From: Epiperipatus broadwayi
Lineage: Eukaryota; Onychophora; Udeonychophora; Euonychophora; Peripatidae
Direction: 5' to 3'
NCBI GenBank assembly: GCA_028023455.1
Contig: JAQFVV010006271.1
Coordinates: 751,795-815,794, forward strand
Length of the DNA: 64,000 nucleotides
The notes beneath the pieces are model-generated. The model made no database searches. It had not been told where the DNA came from and was given only the letters and a program-made list of their open reading frames with translations. Positions 10,805-22,495 of the stretch are shown here, in pieces. Every line of letters starts with the position of its first letter. Within the stretch, counting starts at the first letter, position 1. A program made the translations under genes and the position numbers.

Positions 10805-12144
10805 CTAAATTAGTATTGGATCTTTTACCTTTTAGCTAAAAGTAAATAATTATTTATTTATTGATTAGTATTAGACGACTAATTGAGTTATACTTTCTAC
10901 TGGAAAGAAAAAAAACTGAGCCTATTTGTAATCTGAAAAAATATCAAGTTTTAACTTGCTCAGATTTGAGTTCCAGGTCATGGACATGCAGCGGATACTC
11001 TTACCATACATCATAAAGCTTATAATATTTATATTGAGCCGCATTAATTTACAGCTTACAACGTTTAATTCTTAATGAATTTAAACAATATTCTTAAATA
11101 TATTGCATTAAAGTTAATAGAAATACAAAAGACTGAATAGCATTTGTAGAATGTCAAGAGATGATGCCAACGATTTGACGTTTCTTCAAGGTTTTTATGG
11201 ATAATATTTGCATTACTGTATATTGAAATACAGATATCTCATTATCAATCTCTGTATTTGTGTTTATACGATTAAATATTAATTTTTGTGTTTGTATTTA
11301 CCCCATTGAAATCTTTTCAAGTAGGTATTTTATTTATTTATGCTGAAATAAAAGTTTAGATTAAAAAAAAAAACCCGGCAAAATTGATGGAATATTGTCT
11401 ATCTTTTAAAGAGGTTAATCGTTAAATGTTTAGTAAGTAGAAATATTAACAAAAAAATAATAGCATTCATTATAGTTTGTCATATAATTTAGTTTAACAC
11501 AGATGTATTTAATATTAACAAAATAATAATTATTTACCTGAGCTTCTTCTAGCTAATCCTTTAATAAATTACCTTGAAAATTTCCTACCACGACTTTATA
11601 TATACTGCTACAGAACAAATCCTGTTTTGCGGAAACGCCACCGAAAAAAAAAAAAAAAAACTACAATAAATATCCTAAAGGTAAATAAACATATTAATCG
11701 TGAAATAAAGTCAAAAGGCAGATATTGCTTACTCATTTGAATTTCATATGCATAACTGGACACCGTTTCAAGTCTAAAAAATATAAAAAGGAAATGAATT
11801 TATTAGATTTCCTCATAAACAAAATGCATTTTGTAGTATTATATTACGGTAGTCTCAAATTTAATAATTTACCTTCAGATGTTAGAACAATAAAAGCTAT
11901 ATTTGATGTATGCAAATACTCAATTGACAAGAAAAATATGGAGAAAGTTTTTTTTTTTTTGCATTATTGTTTTTAGCAATTGAAATAGAAACTACCTTAA
12001 AAAGTATCTTGACATATCACATCTATATATTAATATATTATTTGTATATAATATAAAAGGCTGCACCCAAGAAGTGGGTGACCACTTTAAAGCTATTTTT
12101 TGTTAACAATAATATATTTAGTAAGTAAAATAAATAATTAAATG
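10805..12144. other. AT-rich non-coding stretch with one weak ORF
   Basis: No supportable gene. An 83-codon plus ORF at 11,725-11,976 has a Lys/Phe/Leu-rich composition and no recognisable motif. An A17 run sits at about 11,644-11,660. Confidence 0.4.
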
Positions 12145-12252
12145 TTTTTTTTTTTTAAGTGTCATAGCATCGGCCGGGACGCGAACCCGCAACCCGGGCA
12201 ACTGCCTGCAAGTACAAGGCAGTCGCGCTGACCTCTCGACCACTAATGCAAG
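12145..12252 (-). mobile_element. tRNA-derived SINE (full tRNA-like head)
   Basis: On the minus strand an 83-base tRNA-like head (12,249-12,167) begins GCATTAG and ends CCGATGC; these pair as a seven-base acceptor stem with one mismatch. TGGTCGAGAGG fits the pol III A box (TRGYNNARNNG), and GGTTCGCGTCC fits the B box (GGTTCRANNCC) with one change. The anticodon arm is extended (ACTGCCT/AGGCAGT with a 9-base loop), so it is not a normal tRNA. It ends in an A-rich tail (the T12 run at 12,145-12,156). The local GC content stands out sharply. No convincing target duplication was found. Confidence 0.75.
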
Positions 12253-13290
12253 AGAAATAATTTATTACTCAGAAGTCATTCAGCACAGGAAACAGCAGAA
12301 CTGAATTTTGATCTAGGGAATTTTAGATGTGATAATATGTTAAACTATTTCCACCATTTATCAATAAATTTTGAATGTATAGAATCTTTTAAATTTTATT
12401 CAAACTTTTCAAAGACAAAGAACTTATTAGTAATAATACACAAATAGTCAACATAGGTTAACGTTTCAAACATTATTATTCGCCATTCTACTTCAGATGT
12501 TGCTGACCTGACCAGTAACAGTATTAGCATCATCACAAACTTTCAAGAAAATACTAGGCCCATACCCAATAGTTTAGCTAGTTTTAATAAGAATAATTTG
12601 ATTAGTTATTCAGTAGGACATGCAACATTTGATTATTAAGGAACAGATTGAGTATCAATTCTAGTCAATTTAACTAAATGATCCCCTTTCCCTTCACTCA
12701 GCCAAGAATTGATTTGGAAGATTTTAGTTCTCCAGATTATCATTTCATTTTATTACAACAAAATTAAGTAAAAACCTTAATTAAACCAGAAAGTTTAATT
12801 AAAATAGTTCTATCAAAAATTTTACAATATCATAATCATAGCTTAAACCGAGTAGATAATGTAAATATTTTAAAATAAATTTTATGTTGCATTTAGATTC
12901 AAGAAAAATAGCCATTTTATAATAAAAGCTGTATATTTAAAGTAAGTGCAAATGTCTTATTAAAATTTACAGCGTTTTTGGCAGAGTAGGCATCAGAAAT
13001 GGATACTTGCAGATGTGATTAGTAAATTAGTAAACAATATTTTTTAGAGAAATAATAATATAGAAGAATAAAAGTGCACCTAGGTTAAATATATTTGGTT
13101 TAAGAAGAAAGCTTAACATATATTAGATATGAGCAAAGGCAACTTTAAGATATAATACAATTGTGTTGTGGATGACAGCCAAGTGTTTAAAATTGATACA
13201 TCTGGACAAAAATTCTTAGACCATATATACAGAATGTAAACAAATCAATATGCATAGCAGTTTGTATTAATAGATTAATCTTAAAAAATG
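12253..13290. other. AT-rich non-coding stretch
   Basis: No gene or clear repeat recognised in about 1 kb. Confidence 0.45.
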
Positions 13291-13402
13291 TAAGTATTAA
13301 GAAATTATGCATTAGCAACAGTAATCTACTATATTTTTTTCCAGAGCCATCTAGTGTAAGCTTGAATAATTAGTGAACTTAAATAATACTGCTGTATTCA
13401 CA
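13291..13402. repeat. Dispersed direct repeat, copy 1
   Basis: Matches 14,251-14,361 over about 110 bases, including GCATTAGCAACA, a pyrimidine run ending in CCAG, and AGCCATCTAGT. Identity is near 85% by eye. The unit may be a fragment of a dispersed repeat or one end of a small terminal-repeat element spanning about 1.07 kb. No TG...CA ends were found, which argues against LTRs. Confidence 0.65.
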
Positions 13403-14250
13403 GTCTAACTTTTGTATATTGACTTTCTTCTTCACTAAAGAAAGCTAATAATAAGAAACTAGTCTGAGTATTGCTAAGGTGTAGTCATCTACTGCTCAAT
13501 AATTATTCAAATTTATAATAGATGACTTTGAAGTAGATTATATAGAATAAATTAATGCTCTATATACCTATATTAAGATTTGCAAAATGAAATTGCAAGC
13601 ATGAAATACAAAATGTTGTAGTGAGGTAAAGTAGTATGAGATAGTGTGGATAGCTGAAGGTTGCTTGAAAGTCTGAGTTCAAATCCTCTATATTTACAAT
13701 TAAGTTCCAGGTATAAAAATACCTGTATTTGAAATAATATTAAAATAAAGTTTGAAAGTCAATTTCAGAAGTCAAATTTGAATTTCAAAATTGAATTTGG
13801 AAATAAGATATCGTTTTTATGAGAATAATGCTATAAAGTAAATTAAATATGAATTTAAACTAATATTATGAAAATACCCCAAATTTTGAAAATTATTCTG
13901 GATTCTGGCAAATGATAATAAGATCATAGAAGATATAGGGAAAAATATTTTTTTTATTTGAGTGAAACATTGCTCAAAAATTGATCTGATGTTGAGCTGA
14001 TCAAGTAGATAAATATACTTCAGAGCATAAAATGTGAAAGCTCTACTATAGTGTATTTGTGAGTGAGAATGTACTGTTTTGAAAAATGTATTAGTTAAAA
14101 TGGCTATCTAAGTTCTAGGTCCAATAAAAACAGAAAACTACATTGGGCCGATTTAACTTTAAATTGTCAATGGAAAGAATTATTGAAATAATATAAAATA
14201 TTACAAATGTGCAATTTAAATCAAAAGAACAGTTAATTAAATCGCAAATT
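13403..14250. other. AT-rich spacer between direct repeats
   Basis: No ORF, RNA gene or further repeat supported. Confidence 0.45.
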
Positions 14251-14361
14251 TAAGTAATAAGAATTTATGCATTAGCAACAATAATCTATTATATTTATTT
14301 TTTTCCAGAGCCATCTAGTATAAGCTTGAATAATCAGTGAACTTAGATAGTACTGCTATAT
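14251..14361. repeat. Dispersed direct repeat, copy 2
   Basis: Same orientation as the copy at 13,291-13,402, with a slightly longer pyrimidine run. See that entry. Confidence 0.65.
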
Positions 14362-14623
14362 CCAACCTTCCAAGAATAACATTAACAATTAGAATATTAA
14401 CTCTTGGATAAATAAACATATCAATGCAGCAATTTTTGTAAAACTTTACAAAATCTTGACTTGTTTTTTAATCAACTTAGAAAAATATTAATACAATTCT
14501 TCAATCATTAAAAAAAATATTAATAAATTCAATTATTTATTGTCAGGAGTTCATAAGAAATTCGAGATCAGGAAATGGCAAAGGTGAGGTCCTTGAGCTT
14601 CAGTATCTATCAGTGTTCTACAG

Positions 14624-15793
14624 CAGTGGTCTTCAACCTTTTCACCCCTGCGGCCCTGTAAAAATAAGGATAAGATTTTGCAGACCGGCAGAAGTTTACA
14701 GATAAATTTTCTTAAAGATGTAACCTGCTTAGCCTTAGATAAGCATAATTGTTATAACTGACCAAAACAGCACACTAGTTAATGTGTATAGTAATGGTGT
14801 TGCTTACCTTCACATGTTGAACACTCTTTCTTGAGTTGCGCAGTCATACTGCTACAGAAAACATACAATAACAATCATTATCATTAATGTGCTTGCATTT
14901 TACATTTATTATTTCATTGTTAAAACATGCAAGAATAAAATGTTATTCACCTGAATGTTGAAAAAGTCAAAAGTTTTGATCTTATTTTATTTTTTTTTTT
15001 GGGGGGGGGGGAGGGGGTTGAAAAATACTTTGTCATGAACTGAGACAAAAGATAGACACCAAAGTTTTTTTTTGTTTGTTTTTATTTTTTAAAAAAGGTA
15101 ACAGAAATTGGTTTTAAAAATAAAAGTTTTAGTATTTTAGTGGTATAAAAATAAAGCCAAAAAAAATTTTGCCTTATAGGCCAAAAAAAAGTGGGCGTAT
15201 TTTTAAACAAAAAAAAAAGAATACGAAGCTTGAAAAAGTCAAAAGTTTTAATCTTACTTTATTTTGGGGTGGTGGGGATATATTGAGAAATACGTTGTAA
15301 ATGTTAGAGACAGAACTTATTTTTTGGTTTTTATTTTTAAAAAAAGGTAATAAAAATTGATTTTCAAAATAAAACTTAAAGCCAAAAAAAACCCACTAAA
15401 AATGAAATATTAAAAGAGAAAGTAGAAAAAATTTAAGAGATCAAAAAAAGTCATGTTACATTTTATTGTTTTAACAATGCTGACAAGCAGCTGTGATTGG
15501 CTATCAAAAGACAACTGGAGTTTGTATAATAAAAAACTCTCCCCCCCCCATAAACATCTGTGATAAATAGAAAAACAAATTAATTTATGTATGATTGATT
15601 AGATTTTGTTTTTGTTGTTTCTTTTTTTTTAATCGGGAAAAAATGCAATGAAAAAATAAATAAAAATTGTTCATATTAATTAAAAGTTTAAAATCATATT
15701 ATTTTGTTATTAGAAACTTTCTTGCCAGTCTATCTGTGGACCAGCAGAAAACTTCTGCAGCTCAGTCCGAGGCCCGATAGTTGAAGACCACTG
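14624..15793. mobile_element. Non-autonomous hAT-type DNA transposon (1,170 bp)
   Basis: The ends are inverted repeats, CAGTGGTCTTCAACC... at the left and its complement GTTGAAGACCACTG at the right. Both ends are flanked by the same 8 bases, TTCTACAG (14,616-14,623 and 15,794-15,801). A CAGTGG-type terminus plus an 8-bp duplication is diagnostic for the hAT superfamily. Subterminal sequences share CAG-rich blocks (GCAGACCGGCAGAAG near the left, CCAGCAGAAAACTTCTGC near the right). There is no transposase ORF, so movement would need a transposase encoded elsewhere. The interior has two diverged copies of a unit of about 260 bases (from about 14,960 and 15,225), each with the GAAAAAGTCAAAAGTTTT start and a G-rich run. 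Confidence 0.9.
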
Positions 15794-15801
15794 TTCTACA
15801 G

Positions 15802-17682
15802 CACTGAAATATGCAGGTCAAACATCGAATTACAAACATTCTTAAAGATAAAAAGTAAATATCTGTATAATAATAATAATTTCTTAGTGAAACATACATA
15901 TTGTTTGTATTAGACCATTTAAAAGCAAACATTAACTCCAATATATCTACATATATTGAAGCAGATCTGATGCTCAGATCCTACTTCACCGCCCACATCC
16001 AATCTCCTACCATCTAAATATATTCAAATCCACCTTCACGCATGTATATACATATTTAATAATGCGTATATTTCTTTTGCTTAATATTATAACACAACTC
16101 ACATAAACACTTATCTAGTTAATCTAAAAATATTTTATTTAATAATATTCTCATGTGTATACGGGCGTAAGTAATAAATCTATATATATTTCAGTGTTGG
16201 AGATTGCGAATAAATTAGTAAAGTTATGTAATATATAAAATATAATCAAAATCATATATGAAACTTATTATTTTTTCATATGTAATTTAGTAGCCAGAAA
16301 TGATGCAATTTTGTTAAAAAGTCTCTCGAAAACAATTACCCGGAAGATCCCTTAGATAAAAGTAAAAGATTACGATTTTGTAATAATAAAATAAACTCAT
16401 TAGTGGAAATTTTGTCCATGAAAGCTTGTTTTAAAATCATAAGATTTATTTTAAAACAATCTTTCGAGAAACTGATAACAAAATTGCATTGTTTCAAAAA
16501 TCTTACCAGATAAGAAAATATCCGGTTAAATTATTCCAGATGTACAGTAAGTGCTTAAACCACCTCAGGTCCAGCAGTAGTTGCTAGGTTACATAATCAA
16601 AATAAAAGTATAAATACTGCTGGATTTGAATCCACAGGAAGAGGAGACCACAAAATTATGATGTTGCTATACATAATCCATGTATATTTTAATTTCCACC
16701 TAATGTGTAGCAAGTAGGGTAATTTCACCTTTCCCTCCATTCTGATATGCTTTTCCCATAAGCGAAGCTCTACATCCCGTACTGATGGACTTTATATATT
16801 TTTTCAGCAAAAGTGAAATGCTAACTACCATATAATAATGCTACCCTAGATCTAGTGAACCAATACTGATGGACTGACTCATATTAAAATCGCTCTTCCA
16901 GATAGCAAGGTAAAAAGAACTTTGGCCGCTCGTAAATCTCAAATCCTGTCTTCTCTGTAATATTTATTATATTTTCCAACTATATATATATAATGTCTTC
17001 AAAGTATGTAATTCTTATAAATCTATATAACTAATCACTATTAAGCCTCTTATAAAATGTTTTTTTTTCTTTTCTTTTCAAGCAGCAAATAATTCTTGTT
17101 TAGGTTTATGTATTTATATTTTAAAAAGAAATGCCAATAATACTAAAATCGCCAGCATATAATTTATTTTTGTTTTCCCCACCCATCATTTATCAGGTAA
17201 TTAACTTATAACTTAATCAAAACAAGTCTATTCGACTTGCCCAGGTACTAATGATTTTAGATAAACAAACTAATTATTTTTTATGTTTACTTTAGAAAAA
17301 CAGATTGACATCTGTTTCAGAAATATTTTCCATTCTAAATAATGCACTATCTCTTATTATTAATTTATATTATATATGTAAACCCATCATAGCTATTACC
17401 ACCACCCATTTATTTTGTATTAATTTATATATTTTCATAAGGGCATTTATTAACCAAGATTGAGATTTATTAAATGTGTGGGAAGTTATGAATAACCTTA
17501 AGTAACATAATGTAAGGGGGAGGGGGTCTTCAGATCTTAGCTTTATATGTAATTAAAATTATTATCCATGTTTGTTTAATGAAGAAACCATACCATTACA
17601 CCGGGTATTTCACAATTTATGGGCAGTAAATAAGTTTAGATAATCTTTAAAGTTATAGTTATATTGTATTATTAAGCATTGC
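15802..17682. other. Non-coding stretch with one imperfect hairpin
   Basis: No supportable gene in 1.9 kb. An imperfect inverted repeat with arms of about 40 bases lies at about 16,297-16,340 and 16,458-16,495 (both arms contain TGCAATTTTGTTA and CTCTCGAAA-like sequence). Otherwise nothing recognised. Confidence 0.45.
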
Positions 17683-18120
17683 GTGCATATAGGCCACTTC
17701 ATCTTATATATATATTCATGCTTCTCTCTCACATGGAGATATTTGCTAAGTCAAGCCCCATCATCATTTCTCAATGTCCTTGAACCAGGCTGTAAAACCA
17801 CCCTGGGGACATACTTGGTCATATGTGCATGCTTTATACGGGAATCGCTCTGGAAAATCCAGCCCGATAAAGACATTGCCGACCACCCTTCATCTCAACA
17901 CCAATCCTGCCTACGTTTTCAGAGGAAATCGGTAAATTTCATTAATCAAATTCATGAAGCATACTCCAGGATCCATAATTGGACCACCCTAATCTGCCAC
18001 CATGCATGCACTGCCTTTCAGTGTTTTATTAGTCGCCCAGAAATAGCCATAAGTCGTAATGCGATGACTTCTCTAAACATACATATTTCCATTAGTTTAC
18101 TATGCGTATCAATGCGATAA
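17683..18120 (+). CDS. Unrecognised 145-codon ORF in a GC-richer patch
   Basis: I do not recognise this product. The first 20 residues are hydrophobic, and the middle (residues about 40-125) has a balanced composition with ten cysteines and histidines scattered through it. The underlying DNA is visibly less AT-rich than its surroundings, which is unlike the random ORFs in the window. It may be a fragment of an old element or of a host gene, or the ORF may be a shadow of a conserved repeat read on the other strand. No intron borders, promoter or polyadenylation site could be tied to it. Existence as a protein gene is uncertain. Confidence 0.25.
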   Translation: MHIGHFILYIYSCFSLTWRYLLSQAPSSFLNVLEPGCKTTLGTYLVICACFIRESLWKIQPDKDIADHPSSQHQSCLRFQRKSVNFINQIHEAYSRIHNWTTLICHHACTAFQCFISRPEIAISRNAMTSLNIHISISLLCVSMR

Positions 18121-18944
18121 ATTTATTATCATTTATATAATTATTCATTATCCATCCCGCACATTAATTATTTACAACTCAAATTAATAATAATATTGAA
18201 TAAAACAAAATGTAATATTTGCTTGTAAAATTATTTTCTTTTTAAGTCGAGTAAATGCTCTTTTTGTCTCTCTGGGGGTGTAATAGTATTTCAGTAATGC
18301 ATTCCAATAGCACTAATTCCTTAAGTCACACACATATATTATTGGCATAGCCACAAATATCAAGTTATTGTAAAATATGAATTAAATATATATATAATAC
18401 TTATGAGGCTAATGTCAGATAAATAACCTGACATAATGTTTGTTATTAATCTAATAAATCTTAAACTATATGCATCAACTTGAATCATTGCTTTCTGTTA
18501 TTTAATTTTAAAATCCATTTATTATTTATGCTCCATATGACTAGATGATCTCCACTAAATACATAATTAATATGCTAGGTCACGAGCCTTCATTGCTCAT
18601 AAAATATAGTTAGTTGTTAAGTTAGTCTATCATTAAAATTTAGCCTAGAGTCTTTTTGTGTCTCCGAAGAGCGATGCCAGCGGTGAGAAGTAAATTAAAT
18701 CTATATCATCGGGATTGTTGTTCATAATGTTATAGATCTGGGAAATAGGCAAATAGGGCAGAGTTCATGAGTGTTTCTGGCCTGTGTATCTTGCACATGA
18801 TTGGATTCAAGGTACTTTTGCCTAGATGCTAGATCTTGTTACGTGAACATACAAATCTGACCGGTACAATATTAAGTGCAATGTTAAAACAAAGATTTTA
18901 TGAATTGCAGATATAAATGATCTATTATTTTGATTCATCCATGA
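18121..18944. other. AT-rich non-coding stretch
   Basis: No gene or repeat recognised. Confidence 0.45.
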
Positions 18945-19095
18945 ATGAATTATAGTATTAATATACTGACATTTTGGCTGGGTCACACCAACTATCAATT
19001 GGGTAATGAATGTAATATACATTACCTAGTTGATGGTCAGTGTGGCCCAGCTATAATGTTAGCCTATTAGCATTATAAATCCTACAAGAATGCAC
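18945..19095. repeat. Imperfect palindrome with about 70-base arms
   Basis: The two halves meet near 19,021 (AATGTAATATACATT at the centre). Left-arm GGCTGGGTCACACC pairs with right-arm GTGTGGCCCAGC, and the match continues outward through AACATT and TTATAATGCTAAT-like sequence. A transcript would form a hairpin of about 150 bases, of pre-miRNA or small-foldback size. It directly precedes the (AT)n tract where element A is inserted. Confidence 0.7.
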
Positions 19096-19122
19096 TCAGA
19101 TAATGTGTCATTTATTAATTGT

Positions 19123-19149
19123 AATATATATATATATATATATATATAT
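19123..19149. repeat. (AT)n microsatellite at the left edge of element A
   Basis: A run of AT dinucleotides ends exactly where the LTR begins (TGTAAC at 19,150). A matching AT run follows the other end of the element at 33,519, so the element probably integrated into this tract. Confidence 0.85.
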
Positions 19150-21075
19150 TGTAACGAAAGATCTGTAAGATTCGCATATACTGACCACTAGGGCGCCACT
19201 AGTCCAAAAATAGGAACTAGACATTTATTTTAAGGTGAACAGGATATGCGAACCTGAAGGCACCGGACTAAACTCAAGGAGAAACAAGATATCCTAAATA
19301 TTGTTTAGACAGCTGAGAAATCAAAGCACAATGACAAATGTCAGCCAAATTAAGTTTAAATGATTTATTAATTTTATTAAGAGTTGGGCAATAGAGTGAA
19401 GACATCTAGCCATGAATACAAAAGTGGCTTATAGTAACATATGTGTATTTACCAGAGAGTGCACAAGAGTATGACAAACATGAAGGCATTAAACATTTTG
19501 GCAGCAAAATTCTTTCACTTAAAATATAAGAAATGGTTAGGATAATATGTTCTTGCTGGCCAGTTGTAAAATTACAAAAACAAACAACAACCCTAGCTTC
19601 CTGAATCAGGGATAATAAAACAGTTACTGTCCCGCCGGAAATCAACGAAACCAGCGTAAAATTTCAAGCAGTAATATTCTAATTACTGTCGTTAAAACAC
19701 CACAGGACTGCTGCGTGTAATACTACATTCAAAGTAAATGTGCTTGATCTCACACACAAGACAGCAAAAGATATTTGATTACGATCTTACATAATCCAGA
19801 AAGAAGTGACTACTTTCAGACAACCTGAAGAAATAACTTGACAAATAGCCAGCAAAAAGATTTTGTTGTTTACACAAAAAGTGCAAATGAAACATGCTTA
19901 AAGATTCTTTATTTTACAACTAAGGGCAGGTGAATAAATAAAGACTACAAAAACTGCCAATGCATTTTGTAATAGTTAACGAAATAATCAGGTATATATT
20001 AAACATATAAAATACAATCTCCTAATGCACCCCTTGATAAACGAAAATTGCAAACAAACTTGGAATCTTAAAACTAAGATTCCAAGACACACTTTAAATA
20101 CTAGAAAAGAGTACATACAGATAATAAATAATTAAAAAACAATTAATACCATTTTAAAACATATTTATCATTAGATTGAGTGGAGATTTAATTAAATGCA
20201 ATTTATTTACCCTGGCTAGAATAGGAAAAAGTTTATCTTATAGTAAGGCAGAGTTCTAGTGATTTAGTGACGAGTGCACACTTTTGATAATAGTTCATCT
20301 TTCAGGTCCTTTGACATTGGCAAGGTAGAGGCAGTATTTATTTTAGAGGCTTATGGTATAACTGAAGAAAATCTGGTAGGCGTGGGTCCATCCTTTGTTT
20401 AAATTAGCCAGACATTCTAATGATGGCAAAACTCATAGTGGTAAATTTTGACATCTTGCACATTAATGAAGTTTGTCGATAATAGTTTAAGTTTTTAGCA
20501 GGGATTAAATGTCCACACTCTATCCAAAATGGTGTGATTCTCTGCTGGCAATAATCCAAGTGTCTATTTTTATAATGAATCCTCTCTATATCTCTAAAAT
20601 CGGTGGGCTATCCTTGCCTCGCTACATTTCCCATGAAAACTTTCATTAGTCTCCAATTCTATATCTCAGGCAGGGCAAATATTAATTTCCCGCTCAATCT
20701 AATTTAAGAATTCCAACCAGGGATATTGAAACAAAAATGACAATACAATTAAACCTGCGCTTTTTAGCACTAACTTTAAAAACGATTAAAATAAAAGCAA
20801 CAGGAATATATAATTAGCAAGCTTGCCTGTTTTTAATCAAATTGATTAAAACAGGCAGTGAAACTAAACTATTTTAAAATAAATCAATTTTATAAACAAA
20901 GTAGTGAAAGTAAACTATTTTAAATATAAGCGCGTATGTGTTTAAATACACGTATGCGTCTTTTTTTTTAAAAATAATAATAAAAACAATTTAATGACTT
21001 TTAATGAAAATTAAATTGCTTTTCCCTTTTTAATTTTAATACTAAAACAACTGAATCGGAAATCAATCCGGTTCA
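19150..21075 (-). repeat. Element A 3' LTR (intact copy)
   Basis: Starts TGTAACGAAAG and ends GGTTCA on the plus strand. It preserves the empty site CATATACTGACC (about 19,174), which proves that the ATAC either side of element B is a target duplication. It is followed directly by the element interior. An internal 79-codon minus ORF is taken as chance. Confidence 0.88.
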
Positions 21076-21307
21076 ACTGCCTCAATGCACGATCAAAAAA
21101 AAAACATTCCTGCAACTTTTTTTTTCTTTTCTTTTTTTAACTATTAACATTTTAAAAACTACCCCTAGAAATACTGTCAAACGTTTGTCTCACACTCATG
21201 AAAAACAAAACAATATTTCATTTCAAACATTTATTCATTCTCGTAAATCATGAACAAATTTTTTTTTTGTTTTAAAACAATCCATCCGATTGCTAAAAGC
21301 TGAATCT

Positions 21308-22089
21308 TTAACTTTTGTCCAGTGTTTCTTTTACTCTTATTACTAACTTCCGGACATGGTCTACTTTCACCCACTTGTCCCTTTTTAGCTTATAAAATTT
21401 TATCTCGTCTCTTTCCCATTCTGTTTTGCTTTCTAGCATATATACCTGAACCTTTTTCTTAACGAAACCTCCCAGTTCTTCATCTTTTCCCACTTTATTT
21501 TTGATCATATCAACACTAGTAAATTGCAAAACTTCATTTCTTACAGACATTTTACATGACTTGCATACAATTGCTTTATAAATGGTTTTTATTTTTGCCC
21601 TAAAATCATATTCTGAAAACTTTTCCTTAACTCTCTTCTTAGTTTTAAATCCCTGTTCACAACTAAGTTATTTTACTCAACTCATTTTTAACCTTGTGAG
21701 GTAACTCTTTTACACTGCTTTCAACCGCTAACTTGTAACTGTCTCCAAGATCTTCTTTCTCCACCACACTATCTCTCTCCACTTTCTACTTATTTCAAAC
21801 TTTATTTCCACCCTCTCTGTCCTAGTACTATCCTGTGCTACTTCAATTTCTATATCTTTTACAACCACTTTTTCTACTTCCTGACTCTCTTCTACTCTTC
21901 CTGTCATTTCTTTTTTCATTTCTGCTCTCAGCCCCTCCAGTATTGCTTGTTGACTTTGTTTCATTTCTATTAACAACTTTATCATCATCTGTGTCTTGCT
22001 CTCTTCTTTTTTACTATCTGGGGGTATTTAAATGAAACAGGGCTCTCTTCCAAATCTGCCACCCTGTCACCTTCTTCTTTATCTTTCAT
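21308..22089 (-). pseudogene. Element A gag-like remnant
   Basis: On the minus strand an ATG at 22,089 opens a short acidic frame, shifts within an A-rich run, and continues as an 86-codon stretch (21,988-21,728). That stretch is rich in Glu, Lys and Met and has the heptad look of a coiled coil (LEGLRAEMKKEMTGRVEES). After a break a third piece (about 21,660-21,308) contains CKSCKM and a long charged region. Coiled-coil, Lys/Glu-rich N-termini are common in gypsy Gag proteins of invertebrates, and the position just after the primer site is where gag belongs. No nucleocapsid zinc knuckle is visible. The product would have packaged element RNA; it is broken here. Confidence 0.5.
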
Positions 22090-22427
22090 TTTTGCACAAG
22101 GCTAACTCACTATACTAACTTTTTTTTTTAAACAAAAACTCTCAAAGCAAATAAAATGCTATTTATTTATATGCAAGGAGACAACAAACTATTTTTACTA
22201 CTTTTAAATTCGAAAATTAACTCTGAACAATTTTTTTTTAAATAACAAAACAAACTATTTATTATTTATGTCATATGAAAAAGACGAACCCCGTTCTACC
22301 AAACTGCTCCAACAATACCTGCAATAATTAACAAAAATCGAACCTCTACCAACTAGATCTTGCTACTTACATCTGAAATCTTTCTCAACTGTCTAAACAA
22401 AATCTCACATGGGCTTGAACTCTCGAA

Positions 22428-22445
22428 GCCCCATGTTGGGCGCCA
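22428..22445 (-). promoter_or_regulatory. Primer-binding site of element A (tRNA-Lys type)
   Basis: On the minus strand TGGCGCCCAACATGGGGC follows the 5' LTR after a 14-base AT-rich spacer. It is complementary, with one change, to the 3' end of animal tRNA-Lys(CTT) including CCA. It fixes the orientation of the element. Complementarity appears to continue into the T arm (TTCGAG). Confidence 0.85.
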
Positions 22446-22459
22446 AAAAATTATATATA

Positions 22460-22495
22460 TGTAACAGGAGAAAGATTTTTAAGATTCGCATATAC
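22460..22495 (-). repeat. Element A 5' LTR, fragment 1
   Basis: The first 36 bases of the right LTR on the plus strand, matching 19,150 onward, cut off at ATAC by element B. Confidence 0.85.

Noticed and set aside
13291-14361. Small LTR element bounded by the two 110-base direct repeats
   Set aside because: No TG...CA ends, primer site or target duplication; two copies of a dispersed repeat are as likely.
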